Origin: Xanthobacter dioxanivorans
Lineage (GTDB): Bacteria; Pseudomonadota; Alphaproteobacteria; Rhizobiales; Xanthobacteraceae
DNA length: 64,000 nucleotides
Assembly (NCBI RefSeq): GCF_016807805.1
Contig: NZ_CP063362.1
Coordinates: 1,302,001 to 1,366,000 of the forward strand
Direction: 5' to 3'
Shown piece after piece: positions 1 through 7,453 of this stretch. Numbering within the stretch: the first letter of the stretch is position 1; each line of letters starts with the position of its first letter. The notes below the pieces were generated by a model. The model worked only from the letters and a program-made list of their open reading frames with translations, made no database searches and was not told the DNA's origin. The position numbers and the translations under genes were made by a program.

Positions 1-561
1 GCCCTGGATGGTCTTGGCGAGGAGCGAGTACCAGCCGGGCTTGTGCTTGAGGCGGCGCTTGATGGCGGCGAAGAGGACTTCCTCCTCCTCGTTGGTGGCG
101 CCGTCGAGGAAGGCGGTGTCACCTTCCTCGGCGCGCTTGCCGAGATGGACCAGGAGCGTGGCGTCACCGCCGTCGTCGAGGATCATGTTCGGCGTGCCGC
201 CATCGGCCCACTCGAAGATGCGGTGGGTGTATTCCCAATACTCTTCCAGCGTCTCGCCCTTCACGGCAAATACCGGGGTACCGGCGGCGGCGATGGCGGC
301 CGCGGCATGGTCCTGGGTCGAGTAGATGTTGCAGGAGGCCCAGCGCACGTCGGCCCCGAGCGCCTTGAGGGTCTCGATGAGCACGCCGGTCTGGATGGTC
401 ATGTGCAGCGAGCCGGCGATGCGGGCGCCCTTGAGCGGCTGGGACGGGCCGTATTCGGCGCGGGTGGCCATGAGGCCGGGCATCTCGATCTCGGCGATGT
501 CCAGTTCCTTGCGGCCCCAGTCGGCAAGGTTGATGTCCTTCACCACATAATCGTTGCTCAT
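1..561 (-). CDS. ahcY: Adenosylhomocysteinase, N-terminal part (runs off window)
   Basis: The first 187 codons are visible and the gene continues beyond base 1. The protein begins [20 protein letters not shown] and shows the family's substrate-domain features: [36 protein letters not shown] and [16 protein letters not shown]. The enzyme reversibly hydrolyses S-adenosylhomocysteine to adenosine and homocysteine, using tightly bound NAD, and so keeps SAM-dependent methylation running. The NAD-binding domain lies outside the window. The start at 561 gives the family's usual N-terminus, with a purine-rich AGCGGAGCG just upstream. The upstream region is unusually AT-rich and holds an inverted repeat (649-668) that may be an operator. 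Confidence 0.93.
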   Translation of the reverse strand, partial: MSNDYVVKDINLADWGRKELDIAEIEMPGLMATRAEYGPSQPLKGARIAGSLHMTIQTGVLIETLKALGADVRWASCNIYSTQDHAAAAIAAAGTPVFAVKGETLEEYWEYTHRIFEWADGGTPNMILDDGGDATLLVHLGKRAEEGDTAFLDGATNEEEEVLFAAIKRRLKHKPGWYSLLAKTIQG

Positions 562-1079
562 GGATCGCTCCGCTTGGAATGAGCCGCGCCGGTGGACGCG
601 AAATCTGCCGGCCCCTGTAGCACGAGGATCCACCTCCTCGCAATAAGGATATAAAGAAATGCTTATATGACACCGACCATCCTTCGCCGATCCCGGCGGG
701 GCAAGGACCGTCAAGATGCCGGAGCGGAGCGGCAAGGTAAGGTCCGCGACACGGCGCGCTTTGATTCCGACAAAAATTGTGATATACGTAACTTTACAGT
801 CGATTGCTTCCATCTCCAGCCGCATCGCGCCTGCAATATGGTCGTGCATGTATTCGGGCGCATTCTCGGGAACACAGGGGCGGGAATTCGCGTGCCAGCC
901 GGCTTCTACGGCGTGGCGCGAGCGGTTGATCATCGCCATCGACTGGCAGAGCGGGTTGTCGGGCGTTCCGGCCGCGACCCAAGTCCGCAGCTGAGGGTGC
1001 GTGTCGTCCCGGTGACCGGACCGGCCGGCCGGCGCACCAACAGGTTCGGCCCCCGGGCCGGATCAGGAGTGTCAAGAGC
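562..1079. other. Intergenic region between divergent ahcY and carD
   Basis: About 520 bases with no convincing gene: the open frames here have poor start sites and no recognisable composition. Two AT-rich islands (about 641-670 and 765-805) stand out and are the likely promoter areas for ahcY (leftward) and carD (rightward). This would give carD a leader of more than 250 bases. A short hairpin (623-640, 6-bp arms) lies in the ahcY leader. Confidence 0.5.
649..668. promoter_or_regulatory. Inverted repeat upstream of ahcY, candidate operator
   Basis: ATATAA-N8-TTATAT, perfect 6-bp arms, in the AT-rich island about 90 bases upstream of the ahcY start. Many proteobacteria control the SAM/SAH cycle with an ArsR-type repressor (SahR) that binds AT-rich palindromes. 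Assigning this site to such a regulator is inference; no regulator gene lies in the window. Confidence 0.4.
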
Positions 1080-1667
1080 ATGTCGGCAAAGAAGAACACG
1101 CAAGCCCGTCTCGGTTTCAAGACGGGCGAGCACATTGTTTACCCTTCCCACGGCGTAGGCCGCATCACGGCCATCGAGGAGCAGGAAGTCGCCGGTTTCA
1201 AGCTCGAACTGTTCGTGATCTCCTTTGAAAAGGACAAGATGACGCTGCGGGTCCCCGTGCCGAAGATCGCCAGCGTCGGCATGCGCAAGCTTTCCGAGAC
1301 CAATATCGTCGAAAAGTCGCTCGAGACCCTGCAGGGCCGCGCCCGCATCAAGCGGACCATGTGGAGCCGTCGCGCGCAGGAATACGAAGCGAAGATCAAT
1401 TCCGGTGACCTCGTCTCCATCTCCGAGGTGGTGCGCGACCTCTACCGCTCCGATGCCCAGCCCGAGCAGTCCTATTCCGAGCGCCAGCTCTACGAGGCGG
1501 CTCTCGATCGCATGGCGCGCGAGCTTTCGGCGGTGCAGAACATCACCGAGACCGAGGCGGTGAAGCTCATCGAGCAGAACCTGCTCAAGGGGCCGCGCCG
1601 CGGCGCCGCCAAGGTCGCCGAAGAGGCCGACCTCGACGCCGACCTCGAGGCCGACGAGGCCGCCTGA
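1080..1667 (+). CDS. carD: CarD/CdnL-family transcriptional regulator
   Basis: A 195-residue protein starting MSAKKNTQARLGFKTGEHIV, with AGGAG nine bases before the ATG. The N-terminal RNA-polymerase-interaction domain (about residues 12-70) has the characteristic GEHIVYPSHGVGRI and the segment FKLELFVISFEKDKMTLRVP. The following helical domain carries the MWSRRAQEYEAKINSGD motif that contacts promoter DNA. CarD proteins bind the RNA polymerase beta subunit and stabilise open complexes, chiefly at rRNA and growth genes. The acidic tail (EEADLDADLEADEAA) is a common variable extension. The gene stands alone, with its own terminator. Confidence 0.95.
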   Translation: MSAKKNTQARLGFKTGEHIVYPSHGVGRITAIEEQEVAGFKLELFVISFEKDKMTLRVPVPKIASVGMRKLSETNIVEKSLETLQGRARIKRTMWSRRAQEYEAKINSGDLVSISEVVRDLYRSDAQPEQSYSERQLYEAALDRMARELSAVQNITETEAVKLIEQNLLKGPRRGAAKVAEEADLDADLEADEAA

Positions 1668-1693
1668 GCCCTCGCTTTTTCGTCCCGACGCAC

Positions 1694-1720
1694 AAGACCC
1701 GGCTCCGGCCGGGTCTTTTC
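1694..1720 (+). terminator. Rho-independent terminator of carD
   Basis: A perfect 9-bp stem (AAGACCCGG / CCGGGTCTT) with a 6-base loop, followed by TTTC and a GTTTG run, 27 bases past the carD stop. Confidence 0.85.
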
Positions 1721-1817
1721 GTTTGTGCCGGCAATGGCGACGCGAAGGGCCGCGCCGCCGGAACCCTTCGCCGTGCGCGAGCGTTGTTGTCAGCGGGGCT
1801 GAAGTGGAGAAGCGATC

Positions 1818-1991
1818 ATGTCCAATCGTGACCAGGACCAGCGCAATCCCCAGAACCCGAATGAGAAGAGCCAGTCCGGCCAGGGCAAGGCGCAACAGCA
1901 GGCGCAGGTGCCGGGCCAGAAAGGCGGCCAACAGCAGCAGGGAGGCCAGAAGAGCACCAATCAGCGGGACGAGCGGCGCGACCAGCGCTGA
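1818..1991 (+). CDS. Small hydrophilic Gln/Arg/Asp-rich protein
   Basis: A 57-residue open frame with GGAG seven bases before the ATG. It begins MSNRDQDQRNPQNPNEKSQS and continues with Q/G-rich repeats (QQQAQ, GGQQQQGGQK) to a charged end, DERRDQR. There is no hydrophobic segment, cysteine or aromatic residue, so it is probably intrinsically disordered. Composition resembles the small stress-related or desiccation-type hydrophilic proteins of rhizobia, but no family can be named. The good ribosome-binding site and a frame free of rare codons support a real gene. Confidence 0.6.
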   Translation: MSNRDQDQRNPQNPNEKSQSGQGKAQQQAQVPGQKGGQQQQGGQKSTNQRDERRDQR

Positions 1992-2161
1992 AGTCCGAAG
2001 CAGCCTTGGAGCCGGATGCGCTCAGGGTGAATCAAGCTGAGCGGCAAATCCGTATCGAAGGTCCGCGAAAAAGCCGAAGCCGCCGGCTGCTCTCTTCCCC
2101 GGAGAGCGGCCGGTTTCGTTGTGGGGCGCGTGCACCGCCGCGGGTGCCGCGCCCTCCGGAT

Positions 2162-3767
2162 CTACGCTCCAGCGGCGCCTCCGTCCGAGCGGGGATCGTG
2201 CGCCCCTTCGATCTGGCCGCGGGGATGCAGGACCACGCCGCCCGCATGGCCCATGAGGTCGCTGTAGGCGTCGGGCACGACGCTCAGGTCGTGGCCTGCC
2301 GCCGAGAGACGCTCCACCAGGCCCTCCTGAAACCGCGGCTCGAGCCGCAGACGCGTCTCCACATCCCCCAGGTCCGCCCCAGCAGCCAGCGGGGCCGGGC
2401 GATGGCCTCGGCCAGCGGCACGCCGAACAGGCCGTAGCGGCTGAAGACCGCCGCCTGGGTCTGGGGCTGACCCTCCCCGCCCATGGTGCCGTAGGCCAAG
2501 ACCCGCCCGTCGGGAAAGACCGCCATGGCGGGATTGAGGGTGTGGAAGGGCTTGCGGCCGGGTCGCAGCGGGTTCCGCGCCTTGGGATCCAGCGAAAAGC
2601 TGGCGCCGCGGTTCTGCATCAGCACCCCGGTCCCGCCCAGCACGCAGCCGGAGCCGAACTCGAAGAAGATCGACTGGATGTAAGAGACGACGACCCCGGA
2701 CGCATCGGCCGCGCCGAGCCAAACCGTGTCGCCCCCCCCCGGCCCTGCGGCCACGGCAGCGCCCGGCGCATGTCGATGCCGGAGGCGAGCGTGTCGACGG
2801 CGGCCGGCGCAAGCAGGGCGCCGGGGTCCTCCGTCAGGTGGTCGAAGTCGCACACCACGCGGTCGCGCACCATGAAGGCGCGCTTCGTCGCCTCCACCAG
2901 GCCGTGCACATGCGCAAAACCCTCGGCTTCGGTGACCCCGAGCCGCGCGAACTGCGCGAGGATGAGCAGCGAGGCGAGGCCTTGGGTCGGCGGCGGCGCA
3001 TTGAACAGCTGCGCCCGAGGCAGCTTCACCGCCAAAGGCGCCCGCGCCACCGGCTGGTAGGTCTCGAAGTCGGTCCGGGTGACCGGGCTGCCGATGCCAT
3101 CGAGATCGGCGGCCATTTCGCGCCCCACGTCGCCGCGATAGAAATCGCCGAGGCCGGCGCGGGCCAGGTGGTCGAGGGTGTCGCCAAGGCGCGCCTGGCG
3201 CTGGAGCGCCCCCACCGCCGGCACCGCGCCGCCCGGCAGGAAGGCGGCGGCGAAGCCCGGCACATGCTCCAGCTCTGCCTTCTTCTCCGCGGTAAGCCTG
3301 GCCTGCGAGGCGGAAACCGCAACCCCCTCGCGGGCGAAGCGGACGGCGGGCTCGAGCAGGCGCGGCAGGCTCATGTGCCCCCCCAGCGCCTGGGCGGCCT
3401 CGAGGGCGAGGCGCCAGCCGCCCACCGCTCCCGGTACCGTCAAGGCGGCCAGGGGGCCGCGCGTGGGCACCGCCTCCAGGCCCATGTCGCGGTAATGGGA
3501 GATGCTCGCATGGGCGCCGGCGAAGCCGCAGGCCTCGATGTAGCGCACCCGCCCCGTCGGTTCGCGAATGAGCCAGAAGCCGTCGCCACCCAGATGGTTC
3601 ATGTGCGGATAGACCACCGCGATGGCGGCCGCGGCGGCCACCATGGCCTCGATGGCGTTTCCGCCTTCCGCAAGCACATCGCGCCCGACCTCCGCCGCGA
3701 GCTGGTGCGGGGCGGCGACGACACCGCGCGTCGCATGGGTGCTTTCGAAGGCGTGGGCTGGCTGCAT
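2162..3767 (-). pseudogene. Gamma-glutamyltransferase-family protein, two apparent frameshifts
   Basis: Read across three frames, this is a full-length (about 535 aa) gamma-glutamyltransferase-like N-terminal-nucleophile hydrolase. It starts at 3767 (MQPAHAFESTHATRGVV, with GAGG upstream). The large-subunit part shows AAPHQLAAEVGRDVLAEGGN and MNHLGGDGFWLI. The frame breaks at a run of nine C (2732-2740), where one more base would restore it. The break falls just before GGGDTVWLGAADASG, where the catalytic Thr that begins the small subunit is expected. A second break lies at a run of five C (2365-2369), again one base short, after RPRWLLGRTWG and before DVETRLRLEPRF. The family transfers or hydrolyses gamma-glutamyl groups and self-cleaves at the Thr. 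Two one-base deficits in homopolymers suggest either sequencing error or a genuinely decayed gene. Confidence 0.82.
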
Positions 3768-3939
3768 GATCGTCCTCGGTCCGGCGGGCAAGGGTCGCGG
3801 TGCGGGCCACGGCCGAGGGGGTCGCACTTGACCCCGGGCCGCGCCCGTCGCAGTTTCGCCGCCCATATCGGGCGTTTTCGAGCGAAGCGGGTTGCGGTTC
3901 GCGTGAAGAAAATGCGTTAAACCAATCATCTAGCGCGTC

Positions 3940-3960
3940 TTGCGTTTCACTGGAACGCAA
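3940..3960. promoter_or_regulatory. Perfect inverted repeat TTGCGTT-N7-AACGCAA
   Basis: Seven-base perfect arms around a 7-base centre, 54 bases upstream of the ATG at 4015, in the divergent spacer between the transferase gene and the small membrane-protein gene. It has the size and position of an operator, but no binding protein can be assigned. Confidence 0.4.
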
Positions 3961-4014
3961 AAGCGCGCTGGGGCGGACGGCAGGCTGTTCCTGACGCCGT
4001 GCGGGAGACGAAAG

Positions 4015-4281
4015 ATGGCGGGTTCGGACAAGACGGGGGCGAAGGGTGCCGGGACGAGGGGCAAGGGGCGCCATGCGCTGACGGTCTTGAGCGCGACGGC
4101 CCTCATCGCCACCGAAGCCTTCGCCACCGCCGTCGCCGCCGGTTGGGCGCTCGCCGGCCTCGCCAACCTCGGCGACATCGGCGAATATGCCCTCATGGCG
4201 CTGTTCGGCCTCGCCGCGCTGTATGTCTCGGCGATCTACTTCCGTCGCGCCTATCGCGTGGAAATGCAGCTGACGCACTGA
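4015..4281 (+). CDS. Small two-helix membrane protein, unknown function
   Basis: An 88-residue protein. An upstream in-frame ATG exists at 3940, but GGGAGACGAAAG directly before 4015 and the basic start MAGSDKTGAKGAGTRGKGRH favour 4015. Two predicted membrane segments (about residues 22-44 and 53-76) flank the short loop ANLGDIGEY, and the end is FRRAYRVEMQLTH. The charge pattern suggests both ends face the cytoplasm. No family is recognised; similar two-helix proteins are common in Hyphomicrobiales. It converges with the nitroreductase gene, 25 bases away. Confidence 0.72.
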   Translation: MAGSDKTGAKGAGTRGKGRHALTVLSATALIATEAFATAVAAGWALAGLANLGDIGEYALMALFGLAALYVSAIYFRRAYRVEMQLTH

Positions 4282-4306
4282 CCCCGCTTCGAGATCGGCG
4301 GAGCGT

Positions 4307-4961
4307 TCAGGGCTTAAAGCGCGTCACCACCTCGTCGAGGCGCGGCCGCGGGCGGTCCGGCGCCCGCGCCGCCGGGCGTCCGATGTGGAGGAAGCCGGCT
4401 ACCGTCTCGTGCGGCGCCACGCCGAGCAGCGCCGCCGCATCGGGATCCCGGCCCGGCCATTTCAGCAGCCACAGCGCGGAATAGCCGAGGGCGGTGGCCG
4501 CCAGCACGAGGTTCATGCAGGCCGCCCCCGCCGACAGCACCTGGTTGAACACCGGCACCTTCGCCGCCGGATCCGGCCGGCTCACCGCCACCACGGTCAC
4601 CGGCGCGCGCAGCAGATAGTCGCGCCACATATGCGCCTTGTCCGGCGCCAGGCCGGGATTTTGGGTGGCATACAGGGCGTCGAGCCGATCCCCGGCCACC
4701 GCCCTGCCCTCGCCTTCCAGAACGATGAAGCGCCACGGCACGAGGCGGCCGTGATCGGGCACCCGGGTGGCGATGGCCAACATGCGGTCGGAGCTCGTCG
4801 ACGGTGGGGCCTGGCGCCACGAGGGCCCGCAGCGGCAGGGAACGGCGCGCCTCCATCAGCGCCAGCGCCTCCTGCGACGGCGGCAGGTCGAGGGGTGACC
4901 CCTCGAAGGGCGGCGCGTCCGCTGCCGCATGATGGCGGGTGCGCTCGTCAGGGTGGGTCAT
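4307..4961 (-). pseudogene. Nitroreductase-family protein (NfsB/YdjA-like), one apparent frameshift
   Basis: Starts at 4961 (MTHPDERTRHH, with GAGG upstream). It reads through EALALMEARRSLPLRALVAP and PTVDEL, then loses frame near 4788-4795. Removing one base of a CC pair on the coding strand joins it to DRMLAIATRVPDHGRLVPWR, giving the usual nitroreductase core. The rest is intact: YATQNPGLAPDKAHMWRDY, AACMNLVLAATALGYSALWL and FLHIGRPAARAPDRPRP. Such proteins bind FMN and reduce nitro or quinone compounds with NAD(P)H; this subgroup is about 190-220 residues, matching the repaired length. A sequencing error is possible because two other apparent indels lie within 2.5 kb. Otherwise it is a broken gene. 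Confidence 0.8.
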
Positions 4962-5427
4962 CGCGGCTTCCTCAAGGGCGGGGCGCTTCCGGGCCCCCAC
5001 GCGTTGCATGCCGACATGAATAGATGGATACCGGCGAAATAAAAATTGGAGTTCTTCCGATATGCCGCGGCGCACCGGCGCGGCGGTGCAACTGAGCCTT
5101 TTCGCCGCAGCGGTAGGCACTTGTCCCCGGCCACGGCGGCGGTGCACGGCCCGCTCCGGTCATTCAACATTCATGTACCAAAGCCAAGCAGATGTGATAG
5201 TCTGTTTGCTGGTTGGAGGCGTGGGCCCATGCGCATGGGCACGAAATTCCGACCTTGTCCATTAGGCTACGAGGCGAGACGCGGGTGGCTGGATCGAGCG
5301 TTGTGCGAAGGCGGAACTCAAGACGCCCTGTGCGTGCATCTTAAATTGGCACGAAGAACGCATCTTCATCTGGCAGTGGTGGATGGCCCTAAGCCAAAAT
5401 TGGCGACTGACCTCAACGGAAATACAC
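4962..5427. other. Intergenic region with probable long cold-shock leader
   Basis: No gene is supported. The region separates the nitroreductase start (leftward) from the cold-shock gene (rightward). It contains moderately AT-rich patches at about 5030-5050, 5160-5215 and 5380-5425. It also holds a 16-base perfect palindrome (5225-5240, GCCCATGC/GCATGGGC). Cold-shock mRNAs often have long structured leaders; whether this is one cannot be told from sequence alone. Confidence 0.4.
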
Positions 5428-6111
5428 ATGAGCCGTAACCGAGACTTCCGAGAGCCGCGCCGCCGTGGCTTTGACGACGACTTTGCGCCGCCGCGTGACC
5501 GCGGCTTCGGAGGGGACCGTCCGTTTTCATCGCCGAGCAGCAGCTTCAGTGCCCCCATGCCGTCGGGCCCGCCCATCGACGCCACGGTGAAGTGGTTCAA
5601 CCCCGAGAAGGGCTTCGGCTTCGTCGAGCTCGCCGATGGCTCGGGCGACGTCTTCCTCCATGCCCGCGCCCTCGAAGCCGCCGGCCAGGAGAGCGTGCCT
5701 CCCGGATCCAAGCTTTCGGTGCGTGTCGGCCAGGGCCAGAAAGGCCGTCAGGTCACCGAAGTGCTTGAGGTCGATACCTCCACGGCGGAAGCCGCTCCCC
5801 CGCGCCGCACCAGCTTCGGCGCCGGTGCTGGCGGCGGTGGCTTCGGCGGCGGCGCGCCCCGTTCCGCGGGCGCCGGCCCGCGTGCGGCGACCGGCCCCAC
5901 CGAGGAGCGCGTCGGCACGGTGAAGTGGTACAACCCCGACAAGGGTTTCGGCTTCATCGCGGTGGAAGGCGGCGGCAAGGACGTGTTCGTGCATGTCACC
6001 GTCATCTCCCGGTCCGGCCTCACCGATCTGGCCGAGGGCCAGCGCGTGGTGGTGCAGGTGGGTCAGGGTCCCAAGGGCCCCGAAGCCCGCGGCATCGAAC
6101 TCGCCGACTGA
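5428..6111 (+). CDS. Two-domain cold-shock protein
   Basis: A 227-residue protein with two cold-shock domains joined by a Gly/Ala/Pro-rich linker. Domain 1 (about residues 50-115) has VKWFNPEKGFGFVEL and DVFLHA; domain 2 (about 155-225) has VKWYNPDKGFGFI and KDVFVHV, the RNP1 and RNP2 RNA-binding motifs. The N-terminal 45 residues are Arg/Asp/Phe-rich. Tandem-domain cold-shock proteins are typical of alphaproteobacteria and bind single-stranded nucleic acid, easing translation or transcription. The start at 5428 (MSRNRDFREP) has CGGAA nearby; an earlier in-frame ATG at 5383 lacks support. It is followed by a strong hairpin. Confidence 0.92.
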   Translation: MSRNRDFREPRRRGFDDDFAPPRDRGFGGDRPFSSPSSSFSAPMPSGPPIDATVKWFNPEKGFGFVELADGSGDVFLHARALEAAGQESVPPGSKLSVRVGQGQKGRQVTEVLEVDTSTAEAAPPRRTSFGAGAGGGGFGGGAPRSAGAGPRAATGPTEERVGTVKWYNPDKGFGFIAVEGGGKDVFVHVTVISRSGLTDLAEGQRVVVQVGQGPKGPEARGIELAD

Positions 6112-6119
6112 ATTCTTCC

Positions 6120-6149
6120 GCCTGTCGCCCGTGATTTCGGGCGGCAGGC
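6120..6149 (+). terminator. Hairpin after cold-shock gene
   Basis: A 12-bp stem with one G-U pair and a TGATTT loop, 8 bases past the stop. It lacks a following T run, so it may stabilise the transcript end or be a weak terminator rather than a standard one. Confidence 0.5.
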
Positions 6150-6219
6150 GCTGAACAAGCAAACGGGCGTGGCTCGCAGGCTGCGCCTGTTTTCTGCATT
6201 TGTGGAGTTGAATAATAAA

Positions 6220-6411
6220 ATGGCGCAACAGGCAGAGGCCGACCTTTCGAGCCTTCTCGAACGTCTCAAGTCGGCTCAGCGTGACCTGCTCCTGACCGCA
6301 GCGAAGAGCACCACTCTTCCTTCCGATGGCACGCTGCGCAAGCTTTCCGACCTCGAAGGCGCCATCGCCGCCACCGAGGCCCTCCTCCAGGAAGAAAGCG
6401 ACCGGCGCTGA
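6220..6411 (+). CDS. Small helical protein, unknown function
   Basis: A 63-residue frame beginning MAQQAEADLSSLLERLKSAQ. The heptad-like spacing of Leu and Ala predicts one or two amphipathic helices (LERLKSAQRDLLLTAAK and LRKLSDLEGAIAATEALLQE). There are no Cys or membrane segments. ATG 6220 is preceded by GGAG about 13 bases upstream; a GTG at 6169 would add 17 residues but lacks a good ribosome-binding site. It lies just downstream of the cold-shock gene and could share its transcript if the hairpin is leaky. Function unknown. Confidence 0.6.
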   Translation: MAQQAEADLSSLLERLKSAQRDLLLTAAKSTTLPSDGTLRKLSDLEGAIAATEALLQEESDRR

Positions 6412-6692
6412 GATCAGGCGCGCCGAAATCGCGCGCGCCTGTTTTCGCTCGCCGACACGTCCGCCTGAGACGGCGGGCCGCCGACGGACTATTCTAACAC
6501 CGCCGATCAAGCGTCGCCGCCCCCTTGGCGCGGGCATTGCCGCGCCCCGACGGCTGACGGAAACGCCCTGAATTCGGCGCGGCGTCATGCACCCGCAAGC
6601 CGTTCCGCCGGCGCCCCGGGCCGCTTTCCCCACCCCGGCGCAATGGCCCCTCCGCCCCCGGCCCATCGGGAGCTTCGTGACGACCGGCCGCT

Positions 6693-7358
6693 TCAGCCCT
6701 GCTCGGCCAGGAGCCGCGCCACCGCGGCCCGAAGCTCGGGAAAGCCGGCCCCGCTCTCGCTTGATGTGGGATAGACCACCGGATAGGCCGCGGGCCTGCG
6801 GCGGATCTTGTCCTCGACCCCGGCGATCACGCCCGGCAGGGCGGTCGGCTTCACCTGATCGATCTTGGTGAGGATGATGGCGTAGGAGACCGCGGCCTTG
6901 TCGAGCAGGTCCAGGATCTCCTCGTCCACCGGCTTGATGCCATGGCGGGAATCGATGAGCACGAACACCCGCGCCAGATTCACCCGGCCCCGCAGATACG
7001 CCTTGATGGTCCGCGTCCAGGCGTCCACCTTCTCCTTCGGCGCCTTGGCGAAGCCGTAGCCCGGCATGTCGACGAGGGACAGTTCGGGGCCGACCCGAAA
7101 GAAGATGAGCTCCTGCGTCCGACCGGGGGTCACCGAGGTGCGCGCCAGCGCCTTGCGGCCGGTCAGCGCATTGACCAGCGAGGACTTGCCGACGTTGGAG
7201 CGGCCGGCCAGGGCGATCTCCATCCCCTGCATGGGCGGCAGCACCTCGATGGTGGGCGCCGCCGTGACGAACTGCCAATCGCCGGCGAACAGCAGCCGGC
7301 CGGTTTCGAGGAAGGGATCGGGAGCGTCGGGCGCGACGTCGGAAACGGGGCTGGTCAT
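6693..7358 (-). CDS. engB: Ribosome biogenesis GTPase YsxC/EngB
   Basis: A 221-residue TrmE-Era-like GTPase. G1 is GRSNVGKSS (residues 52-60). The switch I region is [14 protein letters not shown]3 is [14 protein letters not shown], the signature tail of this family. G4 is TKIDQVKP and G5 lies near PTSSESGAG. EngB/YsxC acts in late assembly of the 50S subunit and is usually essential. It lies 95 bases downstream of the penicillin-binding-protein gene on the same strand and may be co-transcribed. Confidence 0.95.
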   Translation of the reverse strand: MTSPVSDVAPDAPDPFLETGRLLFAGDWQFVTAAPTIEVLPPMQGMEIALAGRSNVGKSSLVNALTGRKALARTSVTPGRTQELIFFRVGPELSLVDMPGYGFAKAPKEKVDAWTRTIKAYLRGRVNLARVFVLIDSRHGIKPVDEEILDLLDKAAVSYAIILTKIDQVKPTALPGVIAGVEDKIRRRPAAYPVVYPTSSESGAGFPELRAAVARLLAEQG

Positions 7359-7453
7359 CCCAGCCTTATCCTAGAGCCGGGCCACCGACGCAAGGCGCGC
7401 GGCCCGGCAAGGGTCAGCCGGGCTGAGCCGTTCGGTGCGACGGCAGATCCCCT

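Noticed and set aside
562..660. Possible SAM or SAH riboswitch in the ahcY leader
   Set aside because: Some GAGGAG and GGCTC pieces recall the SAH riboswitch, but the full pairing could not be built; only a 6-bp hairpin is clear. A covariance-model search would settle it.
667..1158. Open frames between ahcY and carD
   Set aside because: No ribosome-binding site, atypical composition, overlap with the AT-rich promoter area and, for the longer one, with carD.
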